Translations under genes and position numbers: made by a program
Source: Bifidobacterium crudilactis
GTDB taxonomy: Bacteria; Actinomycetota; Actinomycetes; Actinomycetales; Bifidobacteriaceae
Assembly: GCF_000738005.1 (NCBI RefSeq)
Contig: NZ_JHAL01000002.1
Span: 1,362,634 to 1,426,633, forward strand
Length of the DNA: 64,000 nucleotides
Direction: 5' to 3'
Part shown: positions 54,630-61,975 of the stretch, piece after piece
Layout: each line of letters opens with the position of its first letter
Numbering within the stretch: position 1 is the first letter of the stretch
The notes under the pieces: model-generated
What the model was told of the DNA's origin: nothing
Databases searched by the model: none
Seen by the model: only the letters and a program-made list of their open reading frames with translations

Positions 54630-54647
54630 GTGACATAACGGTGACAT
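54630..54647. promoter_or_regulatory. Phased GTGACAT direct repeats in the divergent promoter
   Basis: GTGACAT at 54630-54636 and again at 54641-54647, exactly 11 bp apart (one helical turn), in the 50-bp yafY-type/hydrolase gap. Candidate operator for the WYL regulator. Confidence 0.5.
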
Positions 54648-54669
54648 TCTTGCTTGATAGCGTGGCAGT

Positions 54670-55404
54670 ATGACTATTTCACCAACACATGGCAACATCC
54701 CGATTCTGCTGATACCCGGTTATTGGCTGGGCTCATGGGCATGGGATGACGTTACCCGGAAACTCGGAGCGAAAGGCCTTCAGGCGCAGGGAGTCACCCT
54801 GCCCGGCCTGGCTTCGCAACATACCCCCAGGGAATTGATACGATTCGCGGACCATGTGACTTACGTGACCGAGCTGCTGCGGAACAGTTCCACACAGGCG
54901 ATTGTGGTGGCGCATAGCGGAGCCGGTGCCATAGCCTCGGCGGTGGCAGACACCATGCCGGAAGCGCTCAGACGCATCATCTACGTCGATTCGGGGCCCG
55001 TATCGAATCGCACGATTCCCCGACCGGACCTGTCATTGACAGATGTCGAACTGCCCTTTCCCGGATTCGAGACGTTGACGACCATGGGAGCCAGCTCTCG
55101 GGGGCTGAGCCTGGAAGACAAGCAGCACATCGCCAAGCGTGCAGTGCCTCATCCCGTCGGAGCCATATGCGAAGCAATCGAACTGCGTAACCCACAGCGC
55201 AATAGCGTCCCGGCCACGATGATTTGCTGCTCGGCCTCCAGCCAGACCGTGCGCAGCCTGGCCACTGAAGGAAATCCGATGTTTGCGCCCATCAACGATC
55301 TGAGCGATGTGACCTTCGTGGACTTGCCCACAGGTCACTGGCCGATGTTCTCCGAGTCAGACGCACTGGCGGAACTCATCGCACGGGCAGTCGAGGGCGA
55401 CTGA
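54670..55404 (+). CDS. Alpha/beta-hydrolase
   Basis: 244 aa. Nucleophile elbow VAHSGAGAIA (about 78-87) carries the catalytic Ser, LIPGYWLGSWAWDDV resembles the oxyanion region of the family, and TGHWPMFSESD carries the catalytic His. Substrate unknown. Divergent regulator of the YafY type probably controls it. Possible -10 GATAGC only about 15 bp before the ATG, so the mRNA may be nearly leaderless. Confidence 0.88.
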   Translation: MTISPTHGNIPILLIPGYWLGSWAWDDVTRKLGAKGLQAQGVTLPGLASQHTPRELIRFADHVTYVTELLRNSSTQAIVVAHSGAGAIASAVADTMPEALRRIIYVDSGPVSNRTIPRPDLSLTDVELPFPGFETLTTMGASSRGLSLEDKQHIAKRAVPHPVGAICEAIELRNPQRNSVPATMICCSASSQTVRSLATEGNPMFAPINDLSDVTFVDLPTGHWPMFSESDALAELIARAVEGD

Positions 55405-55484
55405 GCACAGGAACGCGTCTTTTACGGCGATACGCTACCTGAGCTTGAGTACTTGCTGCCCATGAGGCAACATCCGAGTAGCGG

Positions 55485-57122
55485 TCAATCGGGGATGCGC
55501 ATCGCCCACTCCTGCAATTGCGCAGCCCGATCCTCGCGTATCGCCGAGAATCGCAGCTCGGACTCACCCGCGAATACGAACAAGGGCATGGTCATCCCTT
55601 CCACTCCCCTGCGCTGGCGAAGAACGGTGGTCCGACGTTCCACACTTTGAATTCTCGAACGTCGGGTAACCACCCAGAAGAGAGCGAACCCACGGGCACC
55701 CGACACGATGATTCTCTGTTCGTCCAGCAGTTGGAAGCCCTCGTTGCGGCCCTTCATCCAACGGAAGAAGCACCAGAGCAAGCCCGCGGCCAACGGCAGG
55801 AGCATCCACAGCAACATCATGCGTTCACGGGTGACTATGGCGACGGCCGATGTCGCAAGCGTGCCTATGACCGTGCACGAGACCGGCACGACGAGCAGAA
55901 ATCGCATCAACCCCCGTCCCGTCCGTTCGACCTCTGCTTCGGGAATGTCCCATTGCGGCAGAATCCCGGCCAGTGCGGCAATCACCGCCCGCTGTTTGAT
56001 AACCGGCAGCAGATTGATACTGGTGTTATCACCGTCATCATCTTCGCCGTGCGACGCGCTCAACGACAGGGTGACCGAACTCAGATGCAATATTCTCCGC
56101 ATCACGGATTGATGAATGCCGACACTCTGGATTCTGCCCATCGGAATGGTGACCTTCCGTCTGGTGAGCAGACCTCGCTCTATCACCAGGTCATCCTGCC
56201 GACGCCACACCTCAAAGCCGTAAAACTGCATCATGCTGTTGACCACACTCGCCAGCATGAGCGCAAGCACCAGCAACAACCCGAGCACGATGACCACAAA
56301 CGCTCCGCCGCTGAGGAAGCCGGTCACTTTGCTAGCCGCCTCATCGAACAGTCGGTCCGAAAGCAGGTCCCTGACTCTGTCCAGCAGACCGAGCAGGGCA
56401 AGAACGGCGGCAAGAAAACGCAGATCGGTGAGGGCATACAACAGGATGTCCGATGTCGAGGCCCTGTACAGTCTCGTTCCCTGCTCCCATGCAGGTTCAA
56501 CCGTTCCTGCGCCTTCGTGTGAAGCCGTATCTAGAGCGCTTGCACCTTCACCGGCAGGACGCCCTTGCGCCGTTGCGGGTCCCGGTCCAGACGGCCCCGG
56601 GATGCTCCTCAAACGTTCCAACTCATATTGCACATCCGACGGCACGGCTTTGAGCACCATATCGGCGGCGACATTCCCCGCACTGGCGACGGTAAGTTTC
56701 ACCACGGAAAAAGGCTTGTAGTAGAAGGGCTCGTCACTGCTGACGGTATGAATATGCGAGTAGGCGATGATGTTGCGCTTGCGCACGAGGATGCCGGTAT
56801 GATATTCCACCGATTCGCCGGTAAGCCGGTATCTGGTGCTGAAATACCCCAGCAAAGGCGCGATGACGCAGGCACAGACCACTATGGCGACGCCAAGAGC
56901 CCATATGGCCCAGCTCGGCAAATCGAAGCGAAACACCACCACCCCTGCAGCGATAATCAACGATACGCTGCTCTTGACGCCACTTATCGCGTCTTCCACC
57001 AGCACCAAGGGGTGCAGCAGTCGCCACTGCACCTGAGATTGATGTTCCCGACTGTCCTCATCAGCCGGATTGCCCTGGCCTGACTGCTCGCTGTGTGTAA
57101 ATTGCATGGTGGGAGCGGTCAC
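55485..57122 (-). CDS. PH-domain membrane protein (YdbT-like)
   Basis: 545 aa with three bacterial PH (DUF304) domains separated by helix pairs: LVEDAISGVKSSVSL... then YRLTGESVEYHTGILVRKRNIIAYSHIHTVSSDE, FEVWRRQDDLVIERGLLTRRKVTIPMGRIQSVGIHQS, and FQLLDEQRIIVSGARGF. It pairs with the small PH protein upstream (4-bp overlap). Their homologues YdbS/YdbT protect some bacteria against membrane-acting bacteriocins; the role here is unproven. Confidence 0.85.
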   Translation of the reverse strand: MTAPTMQFTHSEQSGQGNPADEDSREHQSQVQWRLLHPLVLVEDAISGVKSSVSLIIAAGVVVFRFDLPSWAIWALGVAIVVCACVIAPLLGYFSTRYRLTGESVEYHTGILVRKRNIIAYSHIHTVSSDEPFYYKPFSVVKLTVASAGNVAADMVLKAVPSDVQYELERLRSIPGPSGPGPATAQGRPAGEGASALDTASHEGAGTVEPAWEQGTRLYRASTSDILLYALTDLRFLAAVLALLGLLDRVRDLLSDRLFDEAASKVTGFLSGGAFVVIVLGLLLVLALMLASVVNSMMQFYGFEVWRRQDDLVIERGLLTRRKVTIPMGRIQSVGIHQSVMRRILHLSSVTLSLSASHGEDDDGDNTSINLLPVIKQRAVIAALAGILPQWDIPEAEVERTGRGLMRFLLVVPVSCTVIGTLATSAVAIVTRERMMLLWMLLPLAAGLLWCFFRWMKGRNEGFQLLDEQRIIVSGARGFALFWVVTRRSRIQSVERRTTVLRQRRGVEGMTMPLFVFAGESELRFSAIREDRAAQLQEWAMRIPD

Positions 57123-57622
57123 AGGTCTTCCTTCTCCGTGCGGACTTTCGCGGTGATCTGACTCACCACACCCATGGCGTCCTCGACTTCAAGCGCATCT
57201 ATGGTGTGAGCGCCCACGGCCGTGTGAATCTCAACGGACATCAGGGAAAAGGCCCGGAGCAGCGGACCTTGTTCGGTCTCCACATGCTGCACGCGGTTAT
57301 AAGGAATCACCGTCAGTTTGCGCAGGAACCATCCCTTGCGAATCGAGACCTCATGCTGCCCGAGAATGAATCGGTTCACCGCATATTCGTAGCGTGAGAC
57401 CAAGGGTCGCAGCATCAGATCGAGTACGGACAGCACCGCCGCGGTGACCACCACGGCACGCTGCCAGAAACCCCACCATCCCAGATGCATCAGCACCACG
57501 ACGGCCACGGCGCATATCAGCAAAACCGCCACGTCGCCGATAGCCGAGGAAAGATACCAGACACGTTTCACTCTGCCGGGAAGTCTGGTCCATTGTCCTT
57601 CATCACGCCAATCCTGCTGCAC
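57119..57622 (-). CDS. PH-domain membrane protein (YdbS-like)
   Basis: 167 aa: two membrane helices (~25-75), then a bacterial PH domain (YEYAVNRFILGQHEVSIRKGWFLRKLTVIPYNRVQHVETEQGPLLRAF). First gene of the YdbS/YdbT pair, overlapping the next by ATGA. No signal for a promoter beyond the family 2 repeat region downstream of rpoC is seen close by. Confidence 0.87.
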   Translation of the reverse strand: MQQDWRDEGQWTRLPGRVKRVWYLSSAIGDVAVLLICAVAVVVLMHLGWWGFWQRAVVVTAAVLSVLDLMLRPLVSRYEYAVNRFILGQHEVSIRKGWFLRKLTVIPYNRVQHVETEQGPLLRAFSLMSVEIHTAVGAHTIDALEVEDAMGVVSQITAKVRTEKEDL

Positions 57623-57720
57623 TACCCCAACCCTTCGTGCCTGGGCACACGTTTTCGCGTGTTCCGTCGCAATTTCTCCAAAAACCAGCCTATCAGCACC
57701 GATTTTCCACCCTCAAACAC
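57623..57720. other. Promoter region before the PH-domain pair
   Basis: About 100 bp between the ydbS-like start and the family 2 repeat. Should hold the promoter; no distinct motif was recognised. Confidence 0.35.
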
Positions 57721-57833
57721 GGTTGTGTAGGGATTTTCAAGTAGAAGGCACACAGTTACGGACCTTCTTGCTGCAATCACGCCATTCATCTGAGCCGAAT
57801 CAACCCGACTATTTGAGAATCCCTACACAAACG
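57721..57833. repeat. Family 2 repeat, copy A
   Basis: 113 bp bounded by inverted ends GGTTGTGTAGGGATT and AATCCCTACACAA. It contains GCTGCAATCACGCC, also present in copy B at 61709-61822. The two copies are similar along most of their length and in direct orientation. Confidence 0.8.
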
Positions 57834-57954
57834 GAGTTCATGGCAGTTTTCGAAGCAATCGTGGCAACGAATCAGGTGCAGGGCCGTTCAACACTCGATT
57901 CATTGCACACCGCATCCCATAATCCTTCATCGCGGGCCGTCATAGACGGTCGGA
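57834..57954. other. Gap between family 2 copy A and the ABC ATPase
   Basis: About 120 bp; no gene or hairpin of note. Confidence 0.3.
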
Positions 57955-59331
57955 TCACTGCCCGCCCTCGTCCAGGCTGAGGGTGTCATCGTCGGAATCG
58001 TAATCGAAGAGCTCGCCGTACCGTCCCCATTCGACGGCTATGCGGAACTGCTGTTGAGCCACCTCGTCGGTGTGCTTGCCACGCAACAGATCCACGATCA
58101 GGTCTCCTCTGACCTTGCCGTTCTTGGATTGGCGCAGGGTCCTGTCGATGGAACGAACCAGTGGAACATGGCTCATCGCGATTCTGGCGAAAATCGTTTT
58201 ACTGTCGAGGATATCCGCAGCATTCCACTCACGACCGAGCGAAGTGAGCCGGACATGCCCCTCCTTGACGTCCAACATTCCCAGAAGGGCGCCGGCATCG
58301 AGCAGCGGGAACAAATCGTCGACTTCAAAGGTCAGCGCGGACGCCAGATCCGCAAGATCGACGCCATCGGGGTATTCGGCCACAATCTCCAGCAAACCAG
58401 CCAAGCCGCCTGGAGTGGCATCGGGCAGAGTGCGGTTGCCCTGGGAGGAATCCGCGAACATCTGCTGCAATCCCGAAAGCGCCTGCTTCTGCTGCTCACC
58501 CTGCGAGGCACCGGCTTTCCCTGTGAGAATCGCATACAGTGAATCCACTGTGGACTCGAATGCCGCGGCGTGCTTGTCTCTCGGCCTGGGAAGGGTAATC
58601 GGCACATCCGCGATGACATGCCCCGGATGAGAACCGAGGACCACCACACGGTCGGCCATCTGCACGGCCTCTTCGATATTGTGGGTCACAATCAAAATTG
58701 ACCGCAGCGATCCGCTGCCATCGGACCACAGCTTCAGCACCTCCTGACGCAGGTTCTCCGCAGTGAGCACATCCAGGGCGGAGAAGGGCTCGTCCATGAA
58801 GAGCGCATCCGGCTTGAGCACCAAGGCGCGTGCGATGCCGACACGTTGGCGCATACCTCCGGACAGTTCCTTCGGATACGCCGATTCGAAACCGTCCAGA
58901 CCGATGGAATCGATGGCCTGCAATGCGGCTTCCTTACGTGCCTTACGCCCCACTCCCCTGGCCTGCAATCCAAGCTCCACATTGGATTCCACGGTGAGCC
59001 ACGGCATCAGGGCGAATGTCTGGAACACCATCGCCACTCCGGGATTTGGCCCTGAAAGCGGGGTTCCCCGGTATTCGACCTTGCCTTCGCTCGGCGGAAC
59101 CAAACCTGCCAGAATCCGGAGAAATGTTGATTTTCCGGCTCCTGAACGGCCCAGAATCGCCACGATTTCACCTTCGTGCAGCGTCAACGACAGATCCTTC
59201 AGAACGGTGAGGTCTTCGCCGTTGTCGGTCAGATAGTTCTTGCTCACATGCGTTGCGGTGATGACCGGAAGCGCGGCGTTCCCGACAGTGATGTTCTTCT
59301 CCACAGTGTTCTCATTCACAGTGTTCTTCAT
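57955..59331 (-). CDS. NitT/TauT-type ABC transporter ATPase with AAA-associated C-terminal domain
   Basis: 458 aa. Walker A ILGRSGAGKSTFLRILAGL, signature ELSGGMRQRVGIARAL and LFMDEPFSALD. A second domain (~310-450, EIVAEYPDGVDLADLASALTF then VRSIDRTL) is the AAA-associated C-terminal domain found in this subfamily. Start at 59331 follows AAGGAGA; an alternative ATG at 59382 overlaps the permease stop by ATGA. Transports nitrate, sulfonate or bicarbonate in relatives; here substrate unknown, no binding protein adjacent. Confidence 0.88.
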   Translation of the reverse strand: MKNTVNENTVEKNITVGNAALPVITATHVSKNYLTDNGEDLTVLKDLSLTLHEGEIVAILGRSGAGKSTFLRILAGLVPPSEGKVEYRGTPLSGPNPGVAMVFQTFALMPWLTVESNVELGLQARGVGRKARKEAALQAIDSIGLDGFESAYPKELSGGMRQRVGIARALVLKPDALFMDEPFSALDVLTAENLRQEVLKLWSDGSGSLRSILIVTHNIEEAVQMADRVVVLGSHPGHVIADVPITLPRPRDKHAAAFESTVDSLYAILTGKAGASQGEQQKQALSGLQQMFADSSQGNRTLPDATPGGLAGLLEIVAEYPDGVDLADLASALTFEVDDLFPLLDAGALLGMLDVKEGHVRLTSLGREWNAADILDSKTIFARIAMSHVPLVRSIDRTLRQSKNGKVRGDLIVDLLRGKHTDEVAQQQFRIAVEWGRYGELFDYDSDDDTLSLDEGGQ

Positions 59332-59378
59332 AAGTTCTCCTTGGGGCAAATCGGAATGCACGGTTGCGTTGTGCGAAG

Positions 59379-61190
59379 TCATACGGTCAGCGAGAAACGA
59401 CGATCTGCCAGTTTCTCCAGTGGATGCCAGAACACACGGTTGACCACGACGACGAAGAGGCTCATCAGGGTCACCCCAAGCAGCGTGCGCGGCATATTGC
59501 CTTCGGCGGTAGATTGGGCGATGTACGAACCAAGCCCGGTAGCGGTCAATGTGGTGTGGCCGTAGCTCACGGTTTCGGAGACAATCGAGGCGTTCCACGC
59601 CCCTCCTGCAGCAGTGATTCCGCCCGTACACCAGGCTCCGAACACCGCCGGAAGAATCAAGGTCTTCCACCGTTGCCACGTACCCATCCCCAGACTGCGC
59701 GACATTTCCCGCAGATCATCGGGTATGCTGCTGGCTCCAGCGATTACGTTGAACAGGATGTACCACTGCGTACCCAACGACATCAGCAGCATATTGCCCC
59801 AGTTGATGTCGATATGCCAGGCGATGAACCAGAGAGTCACCATGGGGAAGGTGAAGTTCGCCGGAAAGCTGGACAGAATCTGTATCACCGGCTGGAAAAA
59901 CCGTGCCAGCTTGGGATTCATGCCTATCGAGGCCCCGATAGACACCCAGATGATCGAGCAAATCAAGGTGAGCAGCATCACACGCAAGAAAGTCAGAAAA
60001 CCCAGTCCGAATACATGCCAGATCTCTGCGATTCCGGCACCTTCGCGGATGTAGTCGATCCACAGGAACACACCGGCTATCCCTGCGAGCCCTGCGACGA
60101 GAGCAAACAGCACATCACCGATCCTGCTGCCTGCGGTTCTCACATGCCAGCGCGATCCTGTTTTACCGAATGGCATCGTTATCCGGTCCAGGACATCGGC
60201 GATTGGGCGTCCGATGGTTGCCAGCACATCGTTCACATGCGACTGCCTGATGACACTCAGCACCATGCTGCGCTTCTGAGATACGGAGCTGCTCGAGGTG
60301 ATGCGGAATTTCTCGGCCCACGCCGTCAACGGCTTCCACAGGCAGAAGTCGATGAGCACCACCACGACCACCATCGTCAGTATCGCCCAGCCGATGTTGC
60401 CAAGCTGCTGGTGCTTCGATGCCTCGGCGACATAGCTGCCGATGCCCGGCAAGGCGTAGGTGTGGTTATTGACGGAAATCATCTCGGATGCCGTCAGGAA
60501 GAACCAGCCGCCGCCCACACTCATCATGCAGTTCCACAGCAGCGGAATCATCGAGTTGGGAACGTCCAGCTTCCAGAACCTCTGCCAATGACTCAATCCG
60601 AGCAGTCTGGCGGCCTCATCCAATTCACTCGGTTCGCTCATCAGGGAGCGGTGGAATGAGAAGGTCATGTTCCACGCCTGGCTGGTGAAGATGGCGAAAA
60701 TGGACGCCGCCTCCACACCGAGTATGGACCCCGGAAACAGCACCAGCCAGATGGATATCGTGGCGGACAGGAAGCCAAGGACCGGTACCGACTGAAGAAT
60801 ATCCAGCAGCGGTATCAGAATGGCTCCGAGTCTTCTACTTCTTGCCGCCGCCAGACCGTACACGACGGTGAAGAGCAGTGAGAACCCCAGCGCTATGAAC
60901 ATTCTGAACACGGAACGCAAGGCATAATACGGGAGCAAGTGCGGGTCGGTGGAGATGCTTGCCGGTATGCCCTGAGGGCCGATGGCGGCATTCACCTGCG
61001 GCAGCAACGCGGCGACGGCACCGAGTACCGCGAGGATTCCCGCGACAACGATCACATCGGATATGACGGAACGGCGCAGGCGACCCTGAGTGGAAGCGAC
61101 CGGACCGCCCTGGGTCAGCGCTCCGGCATGAGTTGAAACAATGTTGGCATGATGTGCCTCTTCTCGATGGATGACAGCTACCCACTGCAC
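59379..61190 (-). CDS. Fused double ABC permease (NitT/TauT type)
   Basis: 603 aa with two BPD permease domains in one chain (EAA-like loops SELDEAARLLGLSHWQRFW in the first half and DLREMSRSLGMGTWQRWKTL in the second). Fused permeases of this kind accompany the AAA-associated ATPase. The start is unclear: the GTG at 61190 has no ribosome site, and a nearby ATG with a strong ribosome site (61150) is in another frame and stops after 11 codons. Treat the first ~25 residues with caution. Confidence 0.85.
   Translation of the reverse strand: MQWVAVIHREEAHHANIVSTHAGALTQGGPVASTQGRLRRSVISDVIVVAGILAVLGAVAALLPQVNAAIGPQGIPASISTDPHLLPYYALRSVFRMFIALGFSLLFTVVYGLAAARSRRLGAILIPLLDILQSVPVLGFLSATISIWLVLFPGSILGVEAASIFAIFTSQAWNMTFSFHRSLMSEPSELDEAARLLGLSHWQRFWKLDVPNSMIPLLWNCMMSVGGGWFFLTASEMISVNNHTYALPGIGSYVAEASKHQQLGNIGWAILTMVVVVVLIDFCLWKPLTAWAEKFRITSSSSVSQKRSMVLSVIRQSHVNDVLATIGRPIADVLDRITMPFGKTGSRWHVRTAGSRIGDVLFALVAGLAGIAGVFLWIDYIREGAGIAEIWHVFGLGFLTFLRVMLLTLICSIIWVSIGASIGMNPKLARFFQPVIQILSSFPANFTFPMVTLWFIAWHIDINWGNMLLMSLGTQWYILFNVIAGASSIPDDLREMSRSLGMGTWQRWKTLILPAVFGAWCTGGITAAGGAWNASIVSETVSYGHTTLTATGLGSYIAQSTAEGNMPRTLLGVTLMSLFVVVVNRVFWHPLEKLADRRFSLTV
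61115..61150 (-). other. 11-codon frame with strong ribosome site at permease 5' end
   Basis: ATG at 61150 is preceded by GAGAAGAGG and opens an 11-residue frame (MPTLFQLMPER) inside the permease region. It may be a leader peptide or the relic of a lost permease start through a one-base change. Confidence 0.35.
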
Positions 61191-61375
61191 GCGCGCACAT
61201 CAGCGCCATGTCCAAGTCATTGCCATGTCGTTGCCACGTCGTCGAAACCCTTACAGCGGTGTCACATGCCGTGAACATCGCAGCAGACTTGCGGTGCCGC
61301 GATTCTGCGAGACGAGCACTCTTTAAGAACACGGAGAGGCAGACAGCGCCTGATGGAGCGCAGTCGACATATGCT

Positions 61376-61480
61376 TCAACGAATGAAATAGCTTTGACGG
61401 GTGCATGATGCATCGGTGTCGGACGTGAGTGGAATAGGTTGGTGATGGTCGTCTAGTTGTTTCGGACTGTCACTGTCCAT
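61376..61480 (-). CDS. Possible small leader ORF upstream of the ABC operon
   Basis: 34 codons starting at 61480 behind GAGGGAGGTGCACGTC, a good ribosome site, ending 186 bp before the permease start. The peptide (MDSDSPKQLDDHHQPIPLTS then DTDASCTRQSYFIR) contains a single Cys near its end and is polar. It could be a leader peptide for attenuation, or chance. Confidence 0.4.
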   Translation of the reverse strand: MDSDSPKQLDDHHQPIPLTSDTDASCTRQSYFIR

Positions 61481-61708
61481 GACGTGCACCTCCCTCAGAT
61501 TGGTGGTTCGGCGTTCAACCCCCATAACGGTGAGTGCTGTATCCGCCACAATCTGCCGACAATCCCCATGCGCTTCAATCCCCGCGCCCTGTCGACGGCC
61601 TAAACATAGCCATTCCCCGCACTCTTTGTCAACTCACGACATGCATGGAAATCGACCATCGTTGACCCGTCCCGCTACGGCGCCGATCGGCTTGCCGAGG
61701 AATGCGCG
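61481..61708. other. Promoter region of the ABC operon
   Basis: About 230 bp upstream of the small ORF, between it and the family 2 repeat. No other gene seen. Confidence 0.3.
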
Positions 61709-61822
61709 CCGTTGTGCAGGAATTATAGAGAACACGGCGCACCGTTGCGGACCGCCTCGCTGCAATCACGCCGGTCATCCGAGCCGAAACCACCGGGCAC
61801 CTTCAGAATCCCTACACAACCG
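61709..61822. repeat. Family 2 repeat, copy B
   Basis: 114 bp bounded by CCGTTGTGCAGGAATT and AGAATCCCTACACAACCG, containing GCTGCAATCACGCCGG. Same orientation as copy A at 57721-57833. It lies between the ABC operon and the rpoC terminator. Confidence 0.8.
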
Positions 61823-61880
61823 GCTAGCTGTCGATTTCCGACCGAAATTCCTGCAGCAACGTGGCTGCGGACAATACTAA

Positions 61881-61914
61881 GGGGCCTGACCGTGCACATG
61901 CACGGTCAGGCCCC
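61881..61914 (-). terminator. Terminator of rpoC
   Basis: A perfect 16-bp inverted repeat (GGGGCCTGACCGTGCA, 61881-61896; mirrored at 61899-61914) with a 2-nt gap, 60 bp past the rpoC stop. The T-tail is weak (TTAGTATT on the minus strand), but stem strength and position make this the clear candidate. Confidence 0.85.
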
Positions 61915-61975
61915 ATAGCATCACCAAGCCATGGTGGTTCGGCTCGCCTGTCGACGAACCGAATCACACTGTCAC

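Noticed and set aside
61191..61480. TPP riboswitch before the NitT/TauT operon
   Set aside because: The CTGAGA...ACCTGATC core is not present.
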